Source: Larimichthys crocea
Taxonomy: Eukaryota; Chordata; Actinopteri; Sciaenidae
Assembly (NCBI RefSeq): GCF_000972845.2
Contig: NC_040028.1
Coordinates: 9,176,530-9,240,529 of the forward strand
Length of the DNA stretch: 64,000 nt
Direction: 5' to 3'
Position 1 is the stretch's first letter; the number at the start of each line of letters is the position of its first letter. Below the pieces are notes generated by a model. It did not search any database. It was not told where the DNA came from and saw nothing but the letters and a program-made list of their open reading frames with translations. The translations under genes were made by a program, and so were the position numbers. This document shows, one piece after another, positions 10,386 through 23,155 of this stretch.

Positions 10386-12352
10386 CTCTGAGTGAATGGA
10401 AAAATCTAAAACTTAATTACAGTCACCACACAAATGTGCTGAAGAAACAAAAGGCAAAACAGTGAGATAGAAAATCTCTCAAAATGGAAATACTCAATTA
10501 CAAGCACCTCAAAATTGGTCTCACGTACTGAAACTGGGTAATTCTACACTGTTATTTTCTAACCCAAATTTGCCATAATTAAAAGCTTTTTTTAATATTC
10601 AACTTGAAAAAAAAAAAGAGATAGAAATATCTCAAAACAAAAAGACACCCAACTGTCTGAAAGTGATAAACCTCACGTTCCTCCATCCTGGTGCTCTGCA
10701 TGTATTGATGTAGTGTTGTTAGGTTAAACAGTGCAGGGTGACTTTTCTCCCACGGAAGTAATTAAAATTTCTTTTTATGGTGCTTTTTTTTTTCTCCCTC
10801 TCTCTCTCTGTCCTGGGTGGCTCATGCAAACCAACCACTTCAAAAATGTCTTAAATGTATGACACGTAACTTCCCATGTTCCTGAGGATCCTTTCCTGGG
10901 AAAGACTGACCAGAAGAGCAAAGCCTTCCTGAATGAACTACAGGCTACACCACTAATTTACTCAGACAAGACATGATATATCTTAAGATATATAACTGGC
11001 AGTCCTACCTGGGTACACATTTAGGCAGTAAGGGCTCAAGCCGAGAAATGCTCTGAAACAAAACAGTCTGACATGATGGTTTATTTACCAGAGGACGACT
11101 AAACAAGGCTAAACCATAAGAGCTGGTAATTAGAGAGGGAGGAAACAACATTTGGTCTTCTTGATGGCATTGAGGTTTTGTCACAAGGAGACAAAAAATG
11201 CAAACAAGCAGACAGAAACTCACTCCCACTCTTTCTCCTACATACACACAAACGCACAAAACACAACTGGACTGGCAAAGTTAACAAACAAAGTATTTTC
11301 CTGTAAATCATTCAAACCCACCGAGCTGACCTCTGAATATAATATAAAACCATGACAAAAATCTAACTGCGTTTAAGTTTCAATTCAACTAGAATTAAAA
11401 CAGCAGTGATTTTGGTCTTAAATCTAATATTGAAATGTAAAAATTAAGATTTTTGTTTTCAATACCACTGTTGTATACTGTACACTGTATATTACCTATG
11501 AGTATCTTACTTATGACTTTTATTTCATGAAGCTCTCACTAGTGACTAAAAGTCCGCCCCAGATTAACTCTTGCCTGGTGACCACGCTCTACTTTTCTCT
11601 CCTTTGCTTCTTCCATCAAAGTTCACTTTCTGCATGAGCCACATCCAGGTTATGTCCGGTTACACTGCCGGCTCACCTGGCTTCCCGGTGGTCCAAAACA
11701 CCTGTGGTACAAAAGCTAACAGTCCTCAGCAGTTTACTTTACAGTCCATCAGGAAACATTGTAAATCACCAAGAGTTGAGGCGGAGCAGTCAGAGGACAT
11801 CAGAGTGAAAAAGTGAAAATGTTTTCTCCATTAAATATGATTTGGCTTCTCCAAAATAGTTGGTGGTGTATGACTCAGTGCTATAAAGTGTTACATACTT
11901 CTTACCAGTGATCTTATTCACAGCACAGTTATATATAGTGCATACAGGGAGCAGACTAGGACACCATTCACCTGATTACACATCAATGGAGGATCAACGT
12001 GATTTAAAATCTGTTATTTTACGGCAGAAAAGTCACACTGGGTTGCTTTAACTCAGAAAAAACATTTGTTTTAAGGAGAAAACTTCACAACATCTCTAAT
12101 TTAGCTGTAATAATAAACTCATTTCGTTGTGTTGCAACATAACAGTCATGGCCAAATACTTACTGAGTTAATTAGGTAAAGTAAATGGAAGCATTGTGTT
12201 TTCTGGGAAGAAGTTCTGTCCTGGTAAAAGAAGACGTCCATCATAGAATCAGCTCTCATCAATCTTTGAAGGATAGTGACCTCCCTCTGCTGTTCCTTCT
12301 GCCAGTGTTGTCTTGGATACTATTCCTCGTCCATCTGCTATAGGATTAGATT

Positions 12353-12385
12353 CACACACATGCACGCACACACACACACACACAC
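12353..12385. repeat. (AC)n microsatellite, imperfect
   Basis: CA tract with TG and CG interruptions. Confidence 0.9.
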
Positions 12386-12975
12386 GCAAACACACTAACT
12401 CAGGTCTTAAAACAATGTCTGCCAAATAAGACCTTGGCAATAATGCACTTTACTTCCAAAACAACTACAGAGTGGTGAATTCAGTTTATCTATTTTTATT
12501 CATGAAATCACATAATGAGGGGAATTGATGGGACCAATGGCATCTCAGCTATGTAGATTAAAAGAAAACCCTGATAAAGCAACACATAAATATTGTTAAA
12601 AACCTCACATGTGACAGTTTTGGTCATTCAAAACATATTTGGATTATTTGGCTTGGAGACTCTTCAGCAGTGATTGATTGATTTTATCTGCTAACATGAA
12701 TTATTAAATCCCGACAACGACAATACCTCTGAAACCAGTTCCAAATGCAAAAACAAGAAGTTCTGATATTAATCAAACATCGTTAAGGAGGTATCAGTCA
12801 CTGTAGTCATGTGTGTGTGCACGCCTGTATGTTTCTAATGGCTTAACACAGAGCAGCAGGCTTCGTTGGCAAGACAGTCAGGTCTGTTGCTGCGCTGTTG
12901 CAGAGACGTTTTGCTAAAATATTCAGGAGAAAAGCACCTTAATTATACAGATGATGGAGTACAGACCCTGAAGTA

Positions 12976-13003
12976 GTGTGTGTGCGTGCGCGTGTGTGTG
13001 TGT
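12976..13003. repeat. (GT)n microsatellite with GCGCG core
   Basis: An alternating purine-pyrimidine tract reading GTGTGTGCGTGCGCGTGTGT and onward. The CG steps inside a GT run make it a plausible Z-DNA-forming segment; this is an inference from composition. Confidence 0.9.
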
Positions 13004-13405
13004 TTGTCTGTATCGCACAGCTTCCATAATAGCATCTAATTGGCCTATGGCTTCACAGATCTCTCACTCTCATTGGATGCATCTGTGTCGTCTAGACTGT
13101 TGCCACACTTTCTTTTTTTCCCTCCTTAAGAGACACATTTATACAGAATGCACCGATACACACACACGTATGTATGCATGTATCTCTGTACAACACAGAT
13201 ATGCAACACACACATCTACACACATGCAAACACACGGACGACAATTGTGCACAAACATTTGCCAGCTATGCACGTCCACAAATAAGTGTGGTGCATTGTG
13301 ACAGACTTTTGTGTTTACTTCTGGTGCTGCGGGAGAGGAAGACGAGACAAAATAGAAGACACTGTGGAGTCGGGAAGCATAAACACACAAACACGCACAC
13401 CTACG

Positions 13406-13428
13406 CACACACACACACACACACACAC
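13406..13428. repeat. (AC)n microsatellite
   Basis: A perfect AC run, preceded by imperfect CACA-rich sequence from about 13378. Confidence 0.9.
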
Positions 13429-13554
13429 GTGCACACTTGTTGCCTGCTTCCTGTCAAAGCTACTAAATGAGGTGTTCCTTTTTCATTAATCATGGCTGTT
13501 GTTCAGGTTACCTGAGCGACACGCAGTCAAGCAGTTGGGCAAAAAAAAAAAAGG

Positions 13555-13700
13555 CAGCTGGAGCACTGAGTGACACTGAGCAGCATTGCATAGGTACTAA
13601 TTACATTAATATGTTTATTTCAACACCTACTCATTAAATTGCACTCTCTCAGCCGGCACAGAGCATTTTTATATATGGTATGATTTATTTGTGGAGGAAA
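13555..13700. promoter_or_regulatory. Candidate conserved non-coding element
   Basis: This non-repetitive block has a cluster of homeodomain and forkhead-like words, including CTAATTACATTAATATG and TGTTTATTT, plus CTCATTAAATTG. This motif density is typical of vertebrate developmental enhancers, but conservation is untested. Confidence 0.22.
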
Positions 13701-15559
13701 ACGTATAAGGCTTGGACACAGAAGCGAGCGATACAGAACAACATGAGGATTAATGTGCTGTGCTGATGGATGACGTAAAACAAAGTGCTGCTTTGAGACT
13801 TTTACTGTAAGCTAAAGCAAAGAGAGCAGGGTGTGATGCAAACTTCTTAATAGTAATGTCTTTGTCTACCAGTGTAAACCACCGTTATGTGGATTTTTGT
13901 GTTTCTGTCATCTCCCGCCTGTGGAGTTATGAACAGTTGGCAAGCATGGTGAAAACCAAGGCTATGGGTGTGGTGCACATCTACAAATTTAATCTCAACT
14001 GTGTTTGTAAGACCTTGTGCTGAAACATCAGTGTGTCCTGACTATATCCTTTACTGGAAGCCTCGCTGGAATGTCTGTTTTGTTTGTGGCAACACTCCTA
14101 ACTGTGCTGCGATGCTTAATATGCTGATTGCAAGCCCACTGAAAACACAGCTAAACCTTTCTTCCAATATACTGTAGCTATTCATTACTCAAACATGGAG
14201 GAGACAAAAACTTTCAGCCACGAGGCATTTTTCAACTACTGTGGACTGTGAAGTCGCTTCAAGAAATGCTTTCCTTGATGTGTAATGTGTTTCAAAGACG
14301 ATTAAAGGCCCATTAGAAGCATGAAATGACTTAAAAGTTACTTTAGATGTATTATCATCTGTAACGTGGCCAAAAAAGTATTAAACTTGGGTGCTGTTTT
14401 GAGTGCAGTAATAAACATGCATTTACAAGGAGCTTACAGAGCATTAAAACGCTTTATGGGAACTCTTGGAAGAAGTGTAGTTGACTCTATAGACAAAAAA
14501 AACACTCTGTCAAAGAGCTTAAGTGAAACATTAGAAGAAAGTGATGCTGAGCTGCTTGATGTGAGAAAAGCGAACAATTATGTGTGCTCCTTGGACTGGG
14601 AATGATTATATTTGCTCAGTTGAACATAATCACATCAACTCATAATAAGAGGTTGTCACATTAGTGATTATACATTGCTGACGATGCTCAAATTGACTGC
14701 TCATCACATAAACTTGCACACTAGGACAAAACCCACCATGTATGAAAAATAACTTTTTATTACCCACAGTGAGTCTTGCTGGGAGTGTTCACTCTGCTCC
14801 AGCCACACTTTGCCAATGCAAACGGTTACAAAAGCACCTGACAGATGTCCAGTAAGACCTGGATGTGCACATGACATGAGACAAAACAACTATAAGCACT
14901 GGGTCCCATATTATGTATTAATGAAGGCATCAGCCCAGGTCAAAATGAGCCAGTGACTCAATCATTGCTCATCATAACAACCCTGTTCCCGTAAAAAACA
15001 AACAGCACTTCATCATGGATCAGGTATTTTGGCATCCATTATCCCATTATTTGTCAGTGCAGTCTAAGTACGTATATCCTCTGGCGCACATGGTTACCAT
15101 CAGCACGACTCTCCGACCACAAAACCACAGTGTTAGTCTAATCTCTAAATACCGTGTGTAATGGGCCCCTGTGTCATTATGTTGCTTCGCTTTATGACAC
15201 ACACACACAGTCCTCAGAAACGGCACAGCGATGAGTGTGTTTGTACCACATCCAAGAGAAACACTGTATTACTGAATGGCAAAACCCTCATCAGTTTGTC
15301 ACTGCGGTAATCTTTCATGCGAGAAGCGTCTGATGCTCTTCCTGTCTTGTTTTCAGAATGCAAGAGGGCTTAACGTGCTTTCACCAGCAAGCCCGGAAGA
15401 CACCTGAAATTCTGCAAGCTTTGGTTCTTTTGTTTTGCTAAAGAGGAAGGTGGAGCGGTGGCATGACTAGAAAGTAAAAAAACACATGTAAACTTATGTC
15501 ATTCTTTGTCCGTCTTTAACTGTCACTATCTGTCTTTCTTTCTATGTCTCTGCTACCAA

Positions 15560-15990
15560 GACTCCAAGAGAGAACAAGGGAGATTACCACCATTTGTCTT
15601 CATTAGCATATTAGCCCCTGTGCTGGAGCCCGTGGGAAACTGCTGTAATTGCTAAGATAGCTGTAGACTAAATCACGGAAGGAATCCATAGAGCTGTGTG
15701 TATGTGCATGTTTCAGTAATGGAGGGATTTTAGAGATGAACTTCACCTTGACTCTCATGTCTTATGCCCCTCGCTTCTGTCTTATATCTCTGTGTGCACG
15801 CCGTGTGAGAGCAGCAAGGAAACAACAGCCCAGAAAATTAGTCTGAGCAGCCAGCTGTTTCTGAATCTCATCATTGGAATTTATCAACAAGCATAATTCT
15901 GGCAGAAACCTCCTATGGCGCTACCAACATTTCCATGAAAAGAATCATCGCACACAACTTCCCAGTCCTCACTTGTGAGAGCTAGCTGCT
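15560..15990. promoter_or_regulatory. Candidate conserved non-coding element(s)
   Basis: Two complex sub-blocks (about 15590-15670 and 15815-15960) contain CATTAGCATATTAG, CTGTAATTGC, GAAAATTAG and CAGCTGTT words. No coding signature or known repeat is seen. Texture-based call only. Confidence 0.2.
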
Positions 15991-16434
15991 TATGAGGGGT
16001 ATTTTTGAGTTTTCAATTCATCCGGATGAAAGCAGAAATGAATTATCCTTGCGTATCCGAATTACTTGGGAGGAGAGGTTGTTTGATCCGTTCTAATATA
16101 TGGATGATTGCAATACACTGTGATTCAAATTATGAAGCGTGCACTCATCCTCAAAAACACCCTATACAGTCCAACTGGAAGCTGAAATGCTCCTAATTGC
16201 AAGGCACAAACAAACACAAAAATTACAGCAACTGTGCCCAATTAGGGGATATTTTTGCAATGCTCTCTGCGCTTCTATGGTTGATTAGCTGCCTGTTCAG
16301 GTAAGCAGTTACTATTGAATACATCAGAAGTTCAGAGAGCTCGGGTCAGATGTGTTTCCAAAGTTTGCTGTAAATTTAACAGAATTTGCTGGAGTTGAAT
16401 CAATAAACATAATAAACATAATAATAGTAATGCT

Positions 16435-16850
16435 AATGCTTTTACCTGTATAGCACAAAGCACCTTCTATAGAAGCCCATAACAAACAAACAAACCAGAC
16501 CAAACAAAAGTCATGTCCACATAAATCATCCAGGAGGTAGAAGAAGCAATAAAGAACTATTAAATCAAAATTATAATTGGGGGATTGCAGGAATGTAACC
16601 AAATACTGGTTGAATACGTGTCTTAAGATAGGATTTAAAAGCAGAAACAGTGTCAGACAATTGAATAAGAAAGAATGTTCCAAAGCTAAGATGCCATTAG
16701 AGCAAATGCTCGATCACCCTTTGACTTTAACCTGAATGGTCTTTCCAGACTAGGAGTGACTTGATTGTAATTAGACCTGATGATAAGCTCTTCTGTTTTG
16801 TCAGTGTTTAATTGCAAAAAGTTGTGGGACATCCACTCACATCTAGGCTC
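16435..16850. repeat. Old teleost interspersed repeat, class uncertain
   Basis: The block carries phrases I recognise from a common fish repeat: a TATAGCAC start, then GTTCCAAAGC, a GAGCAAATGCTCGATCACC segment and a final GCAAAAAGTTGTGGGACATCC-like segment. The copy is diverged and has no intact reading frame. A 119-codon open frame on the minus strand crosses it and is not a gene. A consensus search would settle the family. Confidence 0.5.
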
Positions 16851-17859
16851 TCACATCAGCTATAGTTGTTTATATAAATTCAGTAGTAAACTGTAAGGGC
16901 AAGGTTGCTCTTACAGTCAAGGTTGCTTGCATACGCTGCATTAGTCAACATACAGTATGAATCCTAATTTTAACATTGAATCATTGTTGACAAAAAGAGC
17001 AACAGAAAAGAAGGGCCAGAACTAAAAAACAAACAAGGAAAAAAAAAAGAAACACAACGGCCTTAATTATTATACATATGTAAGCACAGAATACACTAAT
17101 TTGTCCTGGGGGTGCTTGGCTTGCGTGTTCAATCCAACCAACCAACATACACACGCACCCTTGTTAGACAGTCTAACACGCTGTAACACAGTGGCACAGT
17201 TTCAGCATCACGCTATCACTTGCCTTCAAATGACCTTCCTGTTTAGCAATATTCTGTGCAGTAGAGAAATCTCATGTCGCCTATTGTGAAATTTAAGAGA
17301 GACGGTATGATTCATAACATAGACAAACAAAACCAAATGTATTTCAAGTTTTGATGTCACCAATTGAGGCTGGCCTTGAGCCAAACATGTTAATTATTTT
17401 TAACAATCTGTACACCAATGCGCATTGGCTATTGTTGCCTTTCTCAAGTGATTATCTCAGGTCAGTGGAGTGCCTAAGGATGGCATTCATACATAAAGGC
17501 GCTTACAGTTTTGCTCATTTCAGCTGATCTGTCAGAGCAGAAAACAAAAGTTGCCGCTATGAAAAGAAGTTCCTAGCATGAGATCTGAGAGTCTTCTCAT
17601 CCATTTTTCCTTTGACAGACAGAAAAATAGTCCATCAGGTACTGTCATTTCCGAGACATGCAATTTATGTCTTTCTAAAACCTTCATCTTGAGAAACAAA
17701 CAGACTTGAGACACCGATGAAAAACACCAAAGTAGGCCAAGCTAAGTATTTGTAGTCACAAGCATGTCAGGAAATACCACTAGTTTTAAAAATGGAAAAT
17801 TAAATAATGAGAAAAGCATTGGACGCTAGAAATTGACAACTAAATCCATTCTTTTCATG
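16851..17859. other. Inter-repeat sequence, nothing recognised
   Basis: About 1 kb of AT-rich sequence with no exon, RNA gene or repeat family that I can name. It contains a short A-run at about 17040. Confidence 0.4.
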
Positions 17860-18110
17860 GGCCAAGGTGCAGTCTGACGAGATGAGTTTTAAATCTGATG
17901 TGAGGAAGATGTGTAGTTTCCGTTATCCTGATATTGACAGGGAGATCGTTCTACCATTATGGAGCCAGGGCCACAAATAATCTAAATTTTGTTGAGCGAT
18001 AGTTGGACCCATCATACAGTAGTAAAGGAGTAGCAAACTGTTTGGCAGCAGCAGGGTGTAGTAGACGGGCTGGGGTGCATGGTGCGACTGGCGGTATGTT
18101 TGGTATACAG
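17860..18110. repeat. Old teleost interspersed repeat, class uncertain
   Basis: This resembles a widespread fish repeat with the order AAGGTGCAGTCTGACGAGATG, GGAAGATGTGTAG, a GGGAGATCGTTCTACCA-like segment, TGGAGCCAGG, TTTGTTGAGCG and GGGCTGGGGTG. These phrases occur here in the right order. The left and right limits are soft; the tail may reach about 18130. No intact frame is present. Confidence 0.55.
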
Positions 18111-20332
18111 TGTGGGTGGCAGAGAGAGTGGTCAAATAAAAAAACAAAGTAGGAAGTTTGAATGAAGTGGAAAGAATGATGATAGAAGGTAAGAGACTGG
18201 TGGAGTTTGGTAGTGATGTTGGCTTGGGCCATCTATACAGGACTGATTAAATGTGATTAGAGGAGCCATGCTGTCTGCCATGGTACTCCGGTACCACTTC
18301 GATTCTGCTCTTTGTGCCAAGCCACTCAGGCTTACACGTCTGCCTCCCATCTATCCTCTAGTCTTCTGTATCCATCCATCCATCTATCCATAGTTGCGTG
18401 TTTACCATGAGCAATTCCAAAGAGAACAGCATTTCATTTGTGTTGACTAAAAAAACTGCTCAATTGACCTGTCTGGTTGAATGAAGAAGGGCAATACCGC
18501 CTTCCTTTTTCCACACATTATCTCCACGGTCGTCCTTTCCATCCCTTCCCTCACTGCTGTCTACACTTCAGAGTCAAGGCTATTCCAGGCCCTGCCAGGT
18601 CGGGGAGCTCAGCCGCATGTCAGACATCTCACTCTGACACACTATCCCTCCCTTTCTTCTGTCTCTGCCAACCCTCCACCTCATCCTCCCATAGGCTTTC
18701 ATGGAAAGCTGCCCTCTTTTGTTGTGCCAGAAGCTGCATCCCAACACTCCTCCATTCCTCTCGCTCTCAATCATATCAAGCAAAGGTAGTAGAGATCTTT
18801 AAGATGGATTATTTTACTCCTAACTAAAGCAATAAATCATATGCTGGGCTGTTCGGTCAGAGCTAGTTATTTCTTTCTGTTGTAAGTAAATCAGGGCATT
18901 CTGACAGCTCGGATAACTGTTCAAGGACTGACTTAATCACTATCCTCTAATGGCCTCACACAAATCCCAGGTCAATCAGTTGAAGTAAACAGTCAAGTAT
19001 TTCTGTGCTGTGTTTGATCAATGTTTTTTTTTTTCTCTCGAGGATGATACTGATGTCAGTATTTTAAAGTGCAAGGTACTATATTACTACTACCCCACGA
19101 ACTCTGAATCTTGCCAAGCTTCAAGCTTGTGCCTGAACCACAGCGATTCAGACCAATGGTATTTTTTCACTGAAAGAAGAGCAAAGAGTGGCATTGAAGG
19201 TTTTCTTTCAATGGAAAAGATGCTTTCTGCTGCAAACTCTTACTAACAGTGAGTTCTACATTATATGGTTCGTTAATATGATTGGTTGATGTTCGCATGT
19301 TTGATAAATGTCACCTGCTGCACAGAATATTGCTTAAAGTATTTTTTTTTTAAATGCCTGTCCTTTTCTAAACAGTTTCCAACGATGACTTCTTAAATGG
19401 TTTAGTGTAACAAACCATGTTGTGCAATAATGACAGCAATAATTCCTAAAATAATAATGTATGCATATGATACCCTTAAATTCCAGACTTAAAAGTACAT
19501 AAATACTGGTGGTTCTGTTTCTATGAGGTAATGTAAACTTACCTCGATGTATTGGCAAACTTTATGTTGGCTTAAACCAGTTACATATTCACATGCTGGC
19601 ATACTGCCAGAACAGTGAGCCAAAAGTTGGACAGCTTTCCGCACGATACATCCAAACTCTCATCTTCACACCTCATGGCCATTTATGTTATGTGGGTTTC
19701 TTTCTGATCACCTATAGATTTACAGCGGACCACCTGCGAGACTCACAAACCAAGCACAGACACGCTGACACATGCCGACACACACAAAATACAACCAGCT
19801 GGCAGACAAGCAGAGATCCAGTAAAGGAAGGCTATGATTGATGCCTAAACACAGAGGAACAAATGAAACCAATCAAAACTAATCAGGAATGGCAGCTCGA
19901 TACAACGGAGGATGGGCAAACATAAGGAATATGTCCGCGGGTTGACAAGGATGCAGCTACATCCTCTGATTACAATAGCGTGCCATACTTTATACAATCT
20001 GTTTCACTGTTAGTCTCGGTTCAGTGTACAAATGTTTACCTTCAGCAGCGGACAATGAACAATGACTTTCATGGGAAATAGATGAACAATATTTTACTGA
20101 CACTTGAAACATTCACTGAAAACAATCACATGACGTTTTGGCTGGAGTTCATGTAGAAGCATCCAAACCGATCATCATGTTGTCCTCACAGTGCCAAGTA
20201 CGCCAGGCATGTCCGAAGTGCAAAAGTGCCTAAGCCAAGGTGGATACTGACTGTTTTGAAGTGTTGAAGGATCATTTCTTTGTAATAATAACATGTTTAT
20301 TCACTTAAAAAGTTGAAAGTTGATAGTTAACA
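18111..20332. other. Non-coding sequence, nothing recognised
   Basis: Complex AT-rich sequence with a short imperfect (ATCC)n run at about 18370-18392 and T-runs. Open frames of up to 116 codons near 18480-18830 are pyrimidine-rich, in overlapping frames and without domain similarity. Confidence 0.4.
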
Positions 20333-20560
20333 GATTATTAGGTACACCTAATGCATCCTAAAACAACAGTCCTACAATAAATCCTCGCTCTAAGAAGTCA
20401 TAATGTTCAAACTTTTGTTGAAACTGTTTCTGATGCCAGTGGCCTGTATGGCCTGCATTCTATTATGAGTTATTTTGTTATTTAGCCTGCCCTAACTGAT
20501 TTCACTCGGGTCAACAAAATAATAGTTTCTAACAGTTACAATTTATAGGATGACTGGCCT
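20333..20560. repeat. Old teleost interspersed repeat with ATTAGGTACACCTAAT start
   Basis: The stretch opens with TTATTAGGTACACCTAATGC, followed by AAAACAACAGTCCTACAATAAATCC and then GTTGAAACTGTTTCTGATGCCAG-like sequence. I recognise this order from a common fish repeat, probably a MITE-like element. The GTAC-centred palindrome at the start is intact. The right limit is uncertain. Confidence 0.55.
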
Positions 20561-22164
20561 CCAAGAGAACAGGACTGGATTTGTTGCCTTGAGCTGTGGG
20601 TTGTAATTTTACTGTGGCATTGTACAAAATAACACTTTACCCTTGAGTTAAAAAAACACACCTGGCAATCATCACTTTTATAGGTTAGTTTTCCAAACTA
20701 CTTCCAATGCTCCAAAAAGGCAACATCTGCAGGTAGATAAATAAAAAAAATAAGAATAATAAATTATTTTATGTGTCAGGTTGTGACCAAACACCGACAA
20801 AACTGGCAAATGAGTTGCAAGAAACTAGTATATAACTGGCACACAGCATGGGAAGTGTACGGGAAGTTGACAAAAACAGTTAACTTCTTGCAACTTGTGA
20901 TGCCCTAACATGACCATGATCGCTATAAATAATTGATGAAACCTTTGGCACTTGTCCATCCTTTAGTAGGCGAGAGCCTTTCATGGAGAGGGAGGAAGTA
21001 TTCCCCCCTTTTTTTTTTCTTTCTTTCTCTCTTTTTCATTTGTGAAAAGCAGACAGGGCTGTCTGTTTCTGAGACTTTAAAAAATCCAGGGCAACACAGA
21101 CCTCTGTCTGAATTTTTAACGAACAGTCCTGCAGCACTTCTGAGAGAGTATAAAAACAGGGTGGGAACCTATTAATGGTTTAAAAGTAATTAGCACAATA
21201 TAGTAATTAAGTCTTGCCAGAATTACAGTATATATGGGTGTATACTTTCTTCTGGTAATCCCAATTATACTGCGGTCTGCTGTATCCTGGCGTTGGTGTG
21301 ACAGTTGATTTAAGCAGGAACAGTGAATTGCAGCAGCTTGAATGACATTCTCCAATCTGAAGGTCATTCATTAAGCCTCTCTCGTTGTTAGTGTGCTCCA
21401 AACATGTTGACAGCAGATGTCTTTTCTGCCTCAGCCAGTTACTGGCATCACAAACTGGTGGTAGTAAAATATAGTCACAGTAACTGTACCATTAATCATA
21501 TCTTTGCGGTGAACTTACTCACCCCTCACAACACGCACACACACACACCCACATTAACACATAATGATGGTGCCGTTACTCTTCATAAAGCAGCAATGTT
21601 TACTTAAGCAACCACACAAAGGAAATTAACTGTTTTTCTTCTGTCACAAACACACCCGCAGAAAATGCACACATCACGTTAATTACATGTAGCTACGTCT
21701 CCTTACATAAACTAGCGGAAATTAGGTGTTTTCTGTCCATGGCTGACGCTGAGATCTTAATTCACAGCTTGGGTTCATTAGCAAGTAGCTGCTGTCGGGC
21801 TTTCCGAATCCACACTGGACACATTAGAGAATCCGCTGGAGCTGTTACAGTTACTCGAAGCACATTCATGGCTGTTTGTAAAAGTTTCTGTGTGGTACCT
21901 GTGATGTGACATTGGCTAAGAAAGCAACTCAGAGAGAGTACATCATCTGGACGATGTTGGACACGAGACACAGCTCAAGTCAACAGCGACTTATTGTAAG
22001 TTACATACATATGTAACGTATTTTACAGAGTAATTTTGGTTACCATGACAACAAAGTGTCTTTGTCTTTTCCTGCACATCTAAATCATGACATCAATAGG
22101 ACATTAAATGACTTGCAAAATGCCTATAAAGAGGTTTTAAGTGATGTGAAATGTCATGTATGTT
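20561..22164. other. Non-coding sequence, nothing recognised
   Basis: AT-rich sequence with a short AC run at about 21533-21549. No exon or RNA gene is supported. Confidence 0.4.
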
Positions 22165-23155
22165 AATATGTCCCACCCTGTGCTCTACACTCTCAGAATA
22201 AAAGGACTCCTGTCTGCCCTCAGAGTTAAAAAGAAGTCCTTTGGTTGCAGGTAATTTTCTTATTGTGCCTCTGGAATAATCTCCCTGTCAATGTCAGACA
22301 GTCTAACTTTGTTAAGGTCTTAAAATCTAAGCTAAAAACTATGTTTTTCGAATTCCAATCATTTGATACTTCACGTCTCTGTTCCTTACAGCGAGTCAAT
22401 CTTCATTAATCTATCAACTTTAGTACTTCTGGTCCATGTTTATCCTGCTGAAAAGAAATCAACAAACTGTAAACTTCTAAAAACCGCAGCGTTTCCCTAA
22501 CTTCCGTTGTTTTTGTTTCTGTTTCCCACAAGCTGCCAAGCTGTGCGTCTCTCTTTCTTTCTCTCTCTCTCTTTTCTGTCTCTTCCCTCTCTCTAGTTTT
22601 CACCTCTCTTTTCACTCTGGCTCCTCTCTGTTGGACCATCGACAGTCCGGGAATCTCTCCCTCCTCTCCTGGCTTGTCGGTGCCTCATCCAGACATTTGG
22701 ATCAAGATCATCTTTCCCCAGGAGGTTCACCCTCTCCTCTCTACCTAGTTTGCGTGTTATCACGTCTCTCTCTCTTTGTTTGTGTTTGTCTGTCCTACTT
22801 CCAGGTCTCATTGGTGGGGAGGGGGTTTATGTGCAGCTCAACATCCTCCATACCTTTCATTTATGTTTTACAATGTATATCTTAAGCTTGTCATCAAAAT
22901 GTTTATATGTTGCGATGTTATCTATTCTGTACACACATTTATTGCATGCCTGTCAGTCCTGGGAGAGAGATCTGACTTCTGTTGCTCTTTCTGAGGTTTC
23001 TTCCATTTTCCCCCCATTAAAGGGTTTCGGAGTAGTTTTTCCATATCTGAATCGAGGATCTAAGCACAGAGAGTATGCTGTACAGACTGTAAAGCCCCTT
23101 GAGGAAAACCCTGATTTGTGATTCTGGGCTACAGAAATAAAACTGACTTGACATT
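22165..23155 (+). mobile_element. Truncated non-LTR retrotransposon (LINE): end of ORF2 plus 3' UTR
   Basis: At 22192-22254 the + strand reads LRIKGLLSALRVKKKSFGCR then stop. From 22269, in another frame, it reads LWNNLPVNVRQSNFVKVLKS and continues for a few residues. The LWNNLP motif followed by a short Lys-rich tail is the usual C-terminus of LINE ORF2 proteins, after the reverse transcriptase, so this is a 5'-truncated copy with a frameshift. A pyrimidine-rich segment follows (about 22540-22800). The 3' end near 23085-23150 reads TGTAAAGCCCCTTGAGG, GTGATTCTGGGCTAC and AATAAAACTGACTTGAC, the tail I know from abundant fish LINE and LINE-derived copies. The element is non-functional. Clade (L2/CR1 or another) is uncertain. 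Confidence 0.75.

Larger units (their letters stand above)
6721..16430. other. 5' flank, first segment: no gene found
   Basis: This is about 9.7 kb of AT-rich non-coding sequence upstream of the EphA-like exon. Open frames here are short, lack recognisable domains and often run through CA or AAAG repeats. I see microsatellites (listed separately), poly-A runs at about 6739 and 7750, an imperfect palindrome near 10045-10064 and complex blocks at about 8140-8400, 13555-13700 and 15560-15990 that could be regulatory. No tRNA, rRNA or recognised microRNA is present. Confidence 0.5.

Noticed and set aside
13139..13489. Overlapping open frames rich in His-Thr or Cys-Val
   Set aside because: They are translations of CA/TG microsatellites and their flanks.
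14366..14605. 79-codon open frame on the + strand, fairly gene-like in residue composition
   Set aside because: No homologue I can name, no splice acceptor/donor pair that makes sense and no neighbouring exons.
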